This document shows positions 9,776 to 18,636 of a stretch of 64,000 bases of DNA, piece after piece. Position 1 is the stretch's first letter; each line of letters opens with the position of its first letter. This stretch comes from Planctomycetota bacterium (lineage in GTDB: Bacteria > Planctomycetota > UBA1135 > GCA-002686595): NCBI GenBank assembly GCA_016220085.1, contig JACRIN010000083.1, forward strand, positions 1-64,000, given 5' to 3'. The position numbers and the translations under genes are program-made. The notes beneath the pieces were generated by a model that did not search any database, was not told the origin of the DNA, and saw nothing but the letters and a program-made list of their open reading frames with translations.

Positions 9776-10897
9776 CTACTTGGACGAAACTTCCCGATAG
9801 ACCGCGAGGGTTTCGTCGATCATCCGGGAGAGCCCGAAGCGCTCGAGCACGCGCGCGCGTCCGGCGGCGGCGAGCCGCGCGACTCGCGCCGGATCGGCCG
9901 CGAGCGCGAGCATCGCCTCGGCGACCGGCTCGGGCACGCCCGGCGCGACCAGCACGCCGGTTTCGCCGTCGACGACGACCTCGGGGACGGCGGAGACGCG
10001 GGTCGCGAGCACCGGCAGGCCGCTCGCCATCGCCTCGAGGAACACCAAGCCGAGTCCCTCCCACAGCGACGTCATCACGAACGCATCGCACGCCGCGTAG
10101 ATCTGCGGAACGTCGCGGCGGATGCCGGCGAAATGGACCGCGCGGTCGAGTTGGAGCTCGCGCGCGACCGCCTCTGCGCGCTGACGGCCGTCGCCGAACG
10201 GGTCGTCGCCGACCAAGAGCAGTTTGAGCCGCGCGCCGCCGGGCGTGCGATGCGCCGCGGCGAATCCGCGCAGCAGCACGTCGTGCGCCTTCTGCGTCGC
10301 GAAGCGCGCGACGCAGACGAACACGAAGTCGTCGGCGCCGAAGCCGAACTCGGCGCGCAGCGCGGGCCGCCAGCGAGCCGCCTCGCGCCGCGCGGTCTCG
10401 AACGGCGTCGGATCGAGGCCGTAGTAGATGCGCTTCTGGCGCGCGAGCGGCACGCGACCGTGCTCGGCGACGAAACGACCGACGTGATCGGAGAGGACGA
10501 TCGTGCGCTGCGGCAGGCGACCGAGCACGCCGTGCACCAACGACACCGCGGGCTTCTTCAGCACCTGCTCGTCGTTGTGCTTGCTCGCGATCAGACGGTG
10601 ACGCCGGCCGTGCAGCGTCGCCGCGACCGCTCCTAGCATGTCCGCCTTCAGCAGGTGCGTGTGCACGATGTCCGCCCAGCGCATCGGACCGCGCAGCGCG
10701 AACAACGCGCCGGGCCCGGCGAGTCTCGTCACGTCGGTCGCGCCCGCGTCGCGGAAGTCGCGCTCGAGCGTCGCGTGGCCCTTCAGGAACGCGACGCGCA
10801 CCTCGTGGCCGCGCGCGGCTTGCCCGCGCACCTGGGCGAGCACGTGCATCTCCGCGCCGCCGACGTCGAGCGTCGTGAGCAAGTGCAGGATCTTCAC
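9776..10897 (-). CDS. Glycosyltransferase family 4
   Basis: MKILHLLTTLDVGGAEMHVLAQV...VARFATQKAHDVLLRGFAAA...MTSLWEGLGLVFLEAMASGLPVLATRVSAVPEVV. Confidence 0.92.
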   Translation of the reverse strand: MKILHLLTTLDVGGAEMHVLAQVRGQAARGHEVRVAFLKGHATLERDFRDAGATDVTRLAGPGALFALRGPMRWADIVHTHLLKADMLGAVAATLHGRRHRLIASKHNDEQVLKKPAVSLVHGVLGRLPQRTIVLSDHVGRFVAEHGRVPLARQKRIYYGLDPTPFETARREAARWRPALRAEFGFGADDFVFVCVARFATQKAHDVLLRGFAAAHRTPGGARLKLLLVGDDPFGDGRQRAEAVARELQLDRAVHFAGIRRDVPQIYAACDAFVMTSLWEGLGLVFLEAMASGLPVLATRVSAVPEVVVDGETGVLVAPGVPEPVAEAMLALAADPARVARLAAAGRARVLERFGLSRMIDETLAVYREVSSK

Positions 10898-12051
10898 GCG
10901 ACCTCACGGTAGACGGCGACGAGCCCGCGCGCCATCGCCGCGGAGCTGTAGCGGCGCAGCACGCGCTCGCGACCGGCGACGCCGAGCAGAGCGCGGCTTC
11001 TCGGATCGAGCGCGAGCACCTCGGCGGTCGCGAGCGCGAGCGCGCGCGGGTCCTCGAGCGCGACCAGACGGCCGGTCACGCCCTCGGCGACGAGCTCGCG
11101 CGCGCCGTCGACCGCGGTCGCGACCACCGGTTTCTCGGCGGCCATCGCTTCGAGCACGGCGTACGGCATCGCTTCCCAGCGCGACGGCAGCAGCACGACG
11201 TCCGCCGCCGCGAAGATCCGCGGAACGTCGTCGCGCCAGCCGAGGAAATGCGTGCGCTCGGCGACGCCGAGCTCGCGCGCGAGCCGCTCCCATTCGGCGC
11301 CCTCCTCGCCGTTTCCGGCGAGCACGAGGTGCGCCGACGCGAGCTCTCGCTCGGCGAGCGCGCGGATCGCGACGTCCTGGCCCTTGGCGACGTTGAGCAG
11401 CCCCGCGACGACGAGCAGCGGCGCGCGGTCGGGCACGCCGAGCTCGGCGCGCGAAATCGGCGGCACGTCGACCCAGCGCGCGATGTCGATGCCGTTCGGC
11501 ACGACTCGAACGCGCTCCGGCGGCACCACGCCCGACGCGCGGATCGTCTCGCCCTCGCTCTCGCTGACCGCGATCACCGCGGAGGTCGAGTCGGCGAGCC
11601 CGCGCTCGATCTGGCGGAAGAGCCTGCGCTTGGTCGCACCGAACATCGCGTGGAAGAGGAACGCGAACGTGTGCGGCGTGTGGACGCGCGCGCCGATCGA
11701 GAGCTCGAGCGACGCGAGCCGTCCGAGCACCCCGGCCTTGCTCGAATGCGTGTGGACGACGTCGGGTCGGCGGGCGACGAGCTCGCGCTCGATCGCGCGC
11801 AGGTGGCGCAGATCGATCCCCGGACGGATCTCGCGGACCATCGGGAGCTCGACGACGCGCACGCCTTCGTTCGCGAGCTGGGCGAGATCGCGCCGGAACT
11901 CGGCGACGCGCTCCGCGGACGCGATCACGTCGACCGAGAGGCCGAGCCGTCGCTGCTCGCGCGCCACGTCGATCAGATGCCGGCGCGTGCCGCCGATCGT
12001 CGCTTCCATGACGTGCAGGACCCGGAGCTCGGCTCGGCCGTTCGCGTTCAT
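10894..12051 (-). CDS. Glycosyltransferase family 4
   Basis: LHVMEATIGGTRRHLIDVA...VHTHSSKAGVLGRLAS...LLPSRWEAMPYAVLEAMAAEKPVVATAVDGAREL. Confidence 0.92.
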   Translation of the reverse strand: MNANGRAELRVLHVMEATIGGTRRHLIDVAREQRRLGLSVDVIASAERVAEFRRDLAQLANEGVRVVELPMVREIRPGIDLRHLRAIERELVARRPDVVHTHSSKAGVLGRLASLELSIGARVHTPHTFAFLFHAMFGATKRRLFRQIERGLADSTSAVIAVSESEGETIRASGVVPPERVRVVPNGIDIARWVDVPPISRAELGVPDRAPLLVVAGLLNVAKGQDVAIRALAERELASAHLVLAGNGEEGAEWERLARELGVAERTHFLGWRDDVPRIFAAADVVLLPSRWEAMPYAVLEAMAAEKPVVATAVDGARELVAEGVTGRLVALEDPRALALATAEVLALDPRSRALLGVAGRERVLRRYSSAAMARGLVAVYREVA

Positions 12052-12081
12052 CGACCGCTCGGACTCATCTGTCGCCGCGCG

Positions 12082-13557
12082 TCAGTACGCGCCGGTGCCC
12101 TTGACCACCGCGAACGCGGTGAGCGCGATGATCACGACGTCGAGCAGGATCGACTGGTGCTCGATGTAGTAGATGTCGTACTCGAGGTTCTCGTGGATCG
12201 CCTCGCCGCGCGCGTAGGAGATCTGCCAGAGCCCGGTCAGGCCGGGCTTGACGGTCAAGCGCTCGCGCTCGAGCGGACCGTACGCGTTGACGATGAACGG
12301 CATCTCCGGGCGCGGCCCGACGACCGACATCTCGCCGCGCAGCACGTTCAGGAACTGCGGCAGCTCGTCGAGGCTGTAGCGGCGCAGCCACCGACCGATG
12401 TTGGTGATCCGCGGATCGCGCCCCGACTTGGGTTTCGGCGCGTCGCCGGACATGTGCGCGTGCATCGTCCGGAACTTGATCATCTGGAAGAGCTTCCCGT
12501 CGCGGCCGACGCGCTTCTGCAGGAAGAACACCGGACCGGGCGATTCGCGCTTGATCAGGAGCGCGGGGATCAGGAAGAACGGCGCGCCGATCACCAGCAC
12601 GATCAGCGCGACCGTCAGGTCGATCGCGCGCTTGCCGGCGCTGAACACCACGCCGGGCCGGCGGTCGGTGCGCGTGATCAGCGGGATCGAATCGACCGTC
12701 TCGATGCGCACCGAGTGCGAGAGCAGGTGATAGAAGCGCGGGACGATGTGGTAGACGACCCCCATCCGATCGAGCACCTCCGCGATCTCGAGGACGCGCT
12801 CCTCCGTCGACTCGGGCATCGCGACGAAGACCTCGCTGATCTTGTGCTGGCGCACGAGGTGGTCGAGGTCGCCGAGCTTGCCGACGACGCGCGAGTGCGA
12901 AATCTGCTTGCCGACCTCGTTGTCGTCGTCGCTGACGAAGCCGACCAGGTTCAGCCCGAGCGTCGGCACGAGCATGAACTTCTTCTGGAGCCGCCGCCCG
13001 GTCTGCCCGGTGCCGAGGATCAACACGTTGCGGTTGCCGATGCCGCGCCGGTGCAGCATCTGGATGATCTTGAACGAGACGAAGCGGCTGACCAGCGTCA
13101 ACGCGAGGATGAACCCGAACGACAACACGACCGCGAAGCGGCTGAAGCGCTCCGGTTTCCCCGCGATGTCGATCAAGCGGTGGATCTTGACCAGGATCGA
13201 CCAGAACGGCCCCTCCGGCGGCACGTCGGTCTTGCGCAGGAAGAAGAACAGCACGTTCAACACCAGGAACGCGACGATCGTCGCCTTCGCGATCGACTTG
13301 AACTCCTCGATGTTGAGCAGGCTCTTGATCGGGCTGTACATGCCGAACGCGTGGTAGCACACCAGGCACACCGCCGCGGACAGGTAGAAGAGCTGCCACT
13401 GACCTTCGAGCTTGGTCGGCGAACGCCAACCGATGTACTCGCGCGTTTGGTACGCGAGCCAGCAGGCGAAGAGGATCACCACCAGGTCGATCAGGACCTG
13501 GGCCGACAGCATCAGCGGCTCGAAATGCCGCCGGGTGAACGTGCCTACGGAGCTCAT
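12082..13557 (-). CDS. Exopolysaccharide polyprenyl glycosylphosphotransferase (undecaprenyl-phosphate sugar phosphotransferase)
   Basis: GKRAIDLTVALIVLVIGAPFFLIPALLIKRESPGPVFFLQKRVGRDGKLFQMIKFRTM...DELPQFLNVLRGEMSVVGPRPEMPF...VKPGLTGLWQI. Confidence 0.95.
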   Translation of the reverse strand: MSSVGTFTRRHFEPLMLSAQVLIDLVVILFACWLAYQTREYIGWRSPTKLEGQWQLFYLSAAVCLVCYHAFGMYSPIKSLLNIEEFKSIAKATIVAFLVLNVLFFFLRKTDVPPEGPFWSILVKIHRLIDIAGKPERFSRFAVVLSFGFILALTLVSRFVSFKIIQMLHRRGIGNRNVLILGTGQTGRRLQKKFMLVPTLGLNLVGFVSDDDNEVGKQISHSRVVGKLGDLDHLVRQHKISEVFVAMPESTEERVLEIAEVLDRMGVVYHIVPRFYHLLSHSVRIETVDSIPLITRTDRRPGVVFSAGKRAIDLTVALIVLVIGAPFFLIPALLIKRESPGPVFFLQKRVGRDGKLFQMIKFRTMHAHMSGDAPKPKSGRDPRITNIGRWLRRYSLDELPQFLNVLRGEMSVVGPRPEMPFIVNAYGPLERERLTVKPGLTGLWQISYARGEAIHENLEYDIYYIEHQSILLDVVIIALTAFAVVKGTGAY

Positions 13558-13691
13558 GCGCCGCGAAGGGAAGTCCGACGCCGATCTGGTCGAGGGTGGT
13601 TCATCCGAGGTGTGGGGCGTCCGCGCCGAGGGAGCGGCGCGGCGGGACCGCCGGTGAAAGGAGCGCTTTCGTCCGACGACCACCGCTCACT

Positions 13692-14399
13692 CTAACGAGG
13701 CGCTCCGTCGACCGGCAAACCGTACGACGGGAGAGCGGAAAGACGTTCCAGGAGCGCGGGCACGGTGTCGGCGGCTCGGCCGGCCTGCGCGGCGAAGTTC
13801 GCTCGGAAGGAGAAGTGCCCGCCTTCGGTCGAACGATCGGTGACCGTGCGCAACGCGGCCCAGGGGATCTTGGCGGCCGCTGCGGCCGCCGCCGCCGCAG
13901 CGGTTTCCATGTCGGCGACGCACGGACCGGCGAAGGCCCGCGCGAGCCGCAGTCGACGCCAGAGCGACAGCACCGGACGATCCGCGGTCAAGAACCACCC
14001 CGCCGAGCCCGGCGCGACTTCGCGCCACGTCGCGAGCAAGTGCGGATCGGGCGCGCTCTCCCTGCCTTCGAGCCGCACGAAATCGGTCTGCGCCGCGCGC
14101 GTGCAGTGGACCAGCGAGCCGGGGACGAGCGACTGCCTCAGTCCGCCGCACGTGCCGACGACGAAGAGCCCGCTCCGCGCGCCCTCGGCGAACAGGATCG
14201 TCGCCGTGCGAGCCGCTTGGACCTTGCCGACGCCGGAGACCGCGGCGAGCACCCGCATCGTGCCGACCGGGATTTCCAGGATCTCGAGCCCGAGCACGCG
14301 CCGTCGCGCGGTCGCGCGCTCGCGGAGCGTGCCGAGCTCCTGCGGCAGCGCGGAGAGCAGCGCGAAAGGCGCGCGCGCGCCGTCCGTCGGAGTTTGCAT
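13692..14399 (-). CDS. Nucleoside phosphorylase-superfamily protein (MTA/SAH nucleosidase- or futalosine hydrolase-like)
   Basis: FVVGTCGGLRQSLVPGSLVHCTRAAQTDF...ADMETAAAA...LRTVTDRSTEGGHFSF. Confidence 0.75.
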   Translation of the reverse strand: MQTPTDGARAPFALLSALPQELGTLRERATARRRVLGLEILEIPVGTMRVLAAVSGVGKVQAARTATILFAEGARSGLFVVGTCGGLRQSLVPGSLVHCTRAAQTDFVRLEGRESAPDPHLLATWREVAPGSAGWFLTADRPVLSLWRRLRLARAFAGPCVADMETAAAAAAAAAAKIPWAALRTVTDRSTEGGHFSFRANFAAQAGRAADTVPALLERLSALPSYGLPVDGAPR

Positions 14400-14500
14400 C
14401 CTTCCATTTTGCCGGGCAACCCGCGGAGCGACAGCTCCCCGTCCTTTCTCCGTCGTCGGCGCGCGAATACAATCCCGCGTTCCCCTCGAGACGACCTCCC

Positions 14501-15433
14501 ATGCGCATTGCGATCACTGGCGCGACCGGCTTCATCGGCAAGTACATGGTCCGCGGCATGGCCGCGGCCGGACACGACGTCCGCGTGCTCGCCCGACGCG
14601 GGCGCGAGTCCACGATCGAGCAGCCGGGCCCGCGCCCGGTCGAGATCCACGTCGGCGATCTGATCGACCGCAAGTCGTTGGACGGATTCCTGTCGGGCTG
14701 CGACCTGCTCCTCCACCTCGCGAGCGCCCACGAGCACCTCGGCGACGTCGAGATGCAACAAGTGAACATCAAGGGGACCGAGCACCTGCTCGACGAAGCG
14801 AAGGAGCACGCGAACAAGGGCTTTCGCATCTGGGTCGTGTCGTCGGCGGTGATCGGCGCGCCGGTCTACAGCTACTACCGCGACTCCAAGCGCGTGCAGG
14901 AGAAGATCATCCGCGGCTCGGGCATCGAGTGGGCGTCGTTCCGACCGACGCTGGTGTACGGCGTCGGCGACTACCGGCACACCGCGCCGCTCCTGCGCAA
15001 GTGCGCGAAGCAAGGCGGGCGGATGCTGATCCCCCACGACGGCGTCTCGAAGATCAACCCGGTGCACGTCGACGACGTCGTCGACGCGGTCAAGCGCTTC
15101 TTCGGGTTCGAGCGCGGCGTCGACTGCGTGTACGAGCTCGCCGGCCCCGCCGCGATCCCCTACAACGAGTTCATCGACCTGACGATCCGCGCCGCCGGCG
15201 GAACGGTCCGCCGCCGCAACATCTCGAAGAAGTGGGCGGACCGCATGATCTTCCTGAAGGGCTTCTTCACCGACACGACGGCGGACCGGCGCGCGAGCTC
15301 GTACTTCAACCTCCACCACGAGCACAACATCACCAACGCGGTCGACGAACTCGGTTGGCAGCCGCGCAGCTACGCCGAGGGCATCGCGCAGGTCGCCTCG
15401 ACCGACTGGTGGAAGCACGACGAGCCGGCGTGA
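14501..15433 (+). CDS. NAD-dependent epimerase/dehydratase
   Basis: MRIAITGATGFIGKYMVRGMAAAGHDVRVLAR; Rossmann TGxxGxxG, YYRDSK motif. Confidence 0.9.
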   Translation: MRIAITGATGFIGKYMVRGMAAAGHDVRVLARRGRESTIEQPGPRPVEIHVGDLIDRKSLDGFLSGCDLLLHLASAHEHLGDVEMQQVNIKGTEHLLDEAKEHANKGFRIWVVSSAVIGAPVYSYYRDSKRVQEKIIRGSGIEWASFRPTLVYGVGDYRHTAPLLRKCAKQGGRMLIPHDGVSKINPVHVDDVVDAVKRFFGFERGVDCVYELAGPAAIPYNEFIDLTIRAAGGTVRRRNISKKWADRMIFLKGFFTDTTADRRASSYFNLHHEHNITNAVDELGWQPRSYAEGIAQVASTDWWKHDEPA

Positions 15434-15440
15434 GCCGCGC

Positions 15441-16991
15441 TCAACGCGTGGTCTCCGTGAGCCAGTAGTCGCCGTCGGCGTCGCACCGAGCGAACACGCC
15501 GGTGTCGAAGCGCTCGCTCGAGTCCGCGCGCGCTCCCGCGTCGGCGCCGCGCTGTCCGCACGCGCCGAGGAACCGCGACGGCCACGGTCGTCGGAGCACC
15601 AAGCGGCCGACCGTGCCTCGCGGAACCTTGCGGCCGAGCGCGTCGACGAGCGCGGGCTCGACGCCGAAGAACGGCCGACCCGACGAACCGGGTTTCGTCG
15701 CGTCGAGGCCGGGCAGCGGCGCGAAGAGGATCGAGCCCGACTCCGCGCTGAGCCACGCATCGACGATGGGGCAGCGCTCGCGGCCGACCTCCGCGCGGTA
15801 CCAGAACCACGTCGGGGGATCGAGCGGCGCGCCGAGCGAGCCCAAGAGCCGCAGCGAATCGAGCGCGAGCCCGCGCGAGCTTGCGCCGCCGTCGCGAGCC
15901 GGCGCGCGCAGCGCGTTCGCCGTCGAGCAGAGCACGGTCACGCGATGACGCGCAGCGACTTCCAGGTGGCGCGCGGGCTCGCGCTCGCTCGAGACGTCGT
16001 CGTGCAGCACGACCGTGACGCCGTTCGCGAGCGCGCCGTAGACGCCGTACGCGTGCCACGCGGCGGAGCTCGGATCCGACGTGCAATAGAACACGTCGCC
16101 CTCGCGGAGGTCGAAGGCGTACTGCGCGGACAGGTACGCCGAAACCACGTAGCCGCCGGTCGCGTGCACGACGCCGTGGTCGGCGTTCGCGGCGTGGAGC
16201 ACGCAGAGCGGTGCGTCGGCGTCGAGCGACGCGGGCGGGCACTCGTCGCTTGCCACCGCGACGACATCGTGGAACCAGAGGTCGCGTCCGTGACTCCAAG
16301 GCACGTGGCCCGAGCCGCGACGCACGACGACGACGTGCTTCACGGTCGGCGCGTGCTCGAGCGCGGCGTCGACCGTCCCCTTCGTCGAACCAGCCGAACC
16401 GCCGACGCGGTCGACGTCGGTGGTGACGACGAGCACGCAGCTCGAGGCGCACAGACGCTCGCGGAGTGCGTCCGCGGACACCGTGAACGGGACCACGACG
16501 TGCGGCGCGCCGAGGCGGGCGCATGCGAGCATCGCGACGACGAGTTCGGGGATCGCAGGCAGATGGATCGCGACCGGCGTGCCGCGCGCGACCCCGAGCG
16601 CCGCGAGCGCGTTCGCGAAGCGGCTGACCTCGACGTGGAGCTCGGTGAAGGTCAGCGTGCGGCGCTCCGCGAGCTCCCCGTCGAAGATCAGCGCGAGCCG
16701 TCCGCCCGACAGCGACTCGATGTGCTGATCGAGGCACACCGCCGACGCGTTCGAGCGCGCGCCGACGAACCAGCGCGCCGAGCCGGTCGCCGACGCGTCG
16801 AACGCGCGCGCCCAAGTTCGTTGCCACGGCAGCTCGCGTCCGATGCGGCTCCAAAAGGCCTCCGGATCGCGAAGCGACTCCGCGTACATCCGTTCCCGCG
16901 TCGACGGGTCGTTCAGACGGCTGTGCTGGCGGAACTCCGGCGTCGGCGGAAAGCTCCGACCGTGTGGGAGGCCGCGATCGGTCTCGGACAT
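15441..16991 (-). CDS. Acetyl-CoA synthetase-like protein, truncated and active-site degenerate (predicted pseudoenzyme)
   Basis: Acs-like N-domain (SLRDPEAFWSRIGRELPW, RWFVGARSNASAVCLDQH, RFANALAALGV, IPELVVAMLACARLGAPH, HATGGYVVSAY, LRLLGSLGAPLDP, RPWPSRFLGACG) but motifs altered and C-terminal domain absent. Confidence 0.85.
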   Translation of the reverse strand: MSETDRGLPHGRSFPPTPEFRQHSRLNDPSTRERMYAESLRDPEAFWSRIGRELPWQRTWARAFDASATGSARWFVGARSNASAVCLDQHIESLSGGRLALIFDGELAERRTLTFTELHVEVSRFANALAALGVARGTPVAIHLPAIPELVVAMLACARLGAPHVVVPFTVSADALRERLCASSCVLVVTTDVDRVGGSAGSTKGTVDAALEHAPTVKHVVVVRRGSGHVPWSHGRDLWFHDVVAVASDECPPASLDADAPLCVLHAANADHGVVHATGGYVVSAYLSAQYAFDLREGDVFYCTSDPSSAAWHAYGVYGALANGVTVVLHDDVSSEREPARHLEVAARHRVTVLCSTANALRAPARDGGASSRGLALDSLRLLGSLGAPLDPPTWFWYRAEVGRERCPIVDAWLSAESGSILFAPLPGLDATKPGSSGRPFFGVEPALVDALGRKVPRGTVGRLVLRRPWPSRFLGACGQRGADAGARADSSERFDTGVFARCDADGDYWLTETTR

Positions 16992-17061
16992 GCGAGCGTC
17001 TCCTGACTGTGAGCGCCCCGAGCCTAGCGCGTCGGCGCGCGCGCGGAAACCGGCGCGATCA

Positions 17062-17081
17062 CGCGGAGCGCTTGCTCCGCG
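17062..17081. terminator. Perfect 8-bp hairpin (CGCGGAGC-gctt-GCTCCGCG) between radical SAM gene and Acs-like gene
   Basis: Direct inverted repeat in intergenic region; no clear T-tract. Confidence 0.4.
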
Positions 17082-17117
17082 CGGAGCGTACGAGCCCTAG
17101 CGGGGCGGCGCATGCGC

Positions 17118-18542
17118 TCACGCGCGCTTGGCGAACAGCGTGAAGTAGCGCACGACCTTGCCGGCGAGCCGACCGGGGTGACGGAACTCGCGCGCGAGCC
17201 GCTTGGGACGGGTGTAGAAGCGCCGATAGCCCTCGCGGATCTTCTTCTCGATCTGCGCGGCGGTCATGTGCTCATTGCCTTCGAGCGCCTGGAAGCCGGT
17301 CATCAACGCGAAGTCGAAGTCGCGCTCGCCGCGCAGCATCTTGTAGAGCGGCGTGCCCGGATACGCGGTCACCGCGCAGAACTGCACTTGGTCGGGATCG
17401 CAGTGCTCGACCAGAGCGAAGGTCTCGTCGACCATCTGCGGCGTCTCCTCGGGGAAGCCGACCATGCAGAACGCGCGCGTCTCGATGCCGAGGTCGCGGC
17501 ACGCGTCGAACACCTCGCGGCAGCGCTCGAAGTCGATCGCCTTGTTGCCGTCGAGCAGCTTTGCGCCGCAGTGCTTCTTCTGGATCTCGACGTTGCCCGA
17601 CTCGACGCCGAGAGAGATGTGCCGACAGCCGGCCTTCGCCATCTTCTCGAGCAGCGCGCGGTCGAGCGTCTTCACCGCGGTCTCGCACTGCCAGACGAGG
17701 TCGAGCTTCTCGGCGAGGATCCCGTCGCAGATCGCGTGCACGCGATCCTTGCGGGTCGTGAAAATCGGGTCGCGGAAGATGACGTGGTGCACGTTCCACT
17801 TGCGGACGATCTCGACGAGCTCGCGGACGACGTGCTCGGGCGAGCGGAAACGGAAGCGCAGCCCCTGCGCGAGCGTGTAACCGCAGAACGAGCAGTCCAA
17901 TGGACAGCCGCGCGACGACTTCACCGTCGTGATCGGCCCGTCGACGCCCGGGAACCGGTAGAGCGCGTTGTCGAGCAGGTGCCGCGCGGGCAAGGGCAAC
18001 TGGTCGAGCTGCGCGATCTTCTCGCGCTCGGCTTCGTGCACGACCTTGCCGTCGGCGCCGAGCCATGACGTACCTGCGGTGCCGGCGAGCGGCGCGCCGT
18101 CGCGCACGCGGCGGGCGAGCTCGCGGACGGTGTACTCGGGCTCGCCGCGGACGACCACGTCGACGTCGCCGCCCTTGAAGATCTCGTCGGGCGCGAACGT
18201 CACCTGCGAGCCGAGCATCGCGACCGGCTTGCCGAGCCGCTTGCGCAGCGTGCGCGCGAGCGCCAGGTCGCGATCGAGCGACGTGCTCGAGCTGTCCAGC
18301 AGCACGAGATCGGGAGCGAGCGACACGACGCGCGCCTCCGCGGCCGGCGAATCGAGGCCTTGCGCGTCGCTGTCGACCAACGCGACCTCGAATCCGCCGG
18401 CCTCGAGCGCGCTCGCGACGTGCGCGAGCTCGATCGGCGGGTACAAGAGCCCCGGGTTGACGGCCATGCCGAAGCCCCCCATCAGCCCTCGGCTGACGCG
18501 GAACTCCGGGGGGCTGGGCGGATTGACGAGGACGACTTTCAC
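17118..18542 (-). CDS. B12-binding domain radical SAM protein
   Basis: MKVVLVNPPSPPEF... N-terminal cobalamin-binding type domain, then KSSRGCPLDCSFCGYTLAQG (CxxxCxxC). Confidence 0.93.
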   Translation of the reverse strand: MKVVLVNPPSPPEFRVSRGLMGGFGMAVNPGLLYPPIELAHVASALEAGGFEVALVDSDAQGLDSPAAEARVVSLAPDLVLLDSSSTSLDRDLALARTLRKRLGKPVAMLGSQVTFAPDEIFKGGDVDVVVRGEPEYTVRELARRVRDGAPLAGTAGTSWLGADGKVVHEAEREKIAQLDQLPLPARHLLDNALYRFPGVDGPITTVKSSRGCPLDCSFCGYTLAQGLRFRFRSPEHVVRELVEIVRKWNVHHVIFRDPIFTTRKDRVHAICDGILAEKLDLVWQCETAVKTLDRALLEKMAKAGCRHISLGVESGNVEIQKKHCGAKLLDGNKAIDFERCREVFDACRDLGIETRAFCMVGFPEETPQMVDETFALVEHCDPDQVQFCAVTAYPGTPLYKMLRGERDFDFALMTGFQALEGNEHMTAAQIEKKIREGYRRFYTRPKRLAREFRHPGRLAGKVVRYFTLFAKRA

Positions 18543-18636
18543 GCGTGGTTGCGGCGTTGGCCGTCCAAGGATACTCGACCCAGGGCGCGCGGACAGGCGG
18601 AAGCGCTTTCGCTACGCGCGGCGCGCGAGCGCCGGC

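Noticed and set aside
11248-13695. 815-aa plus-strand ORF opposite GT4 and glycosylphosphotransferase genes
   Set aside because: Compositionally biased shadow ORF; motifs are all on the minus strand.
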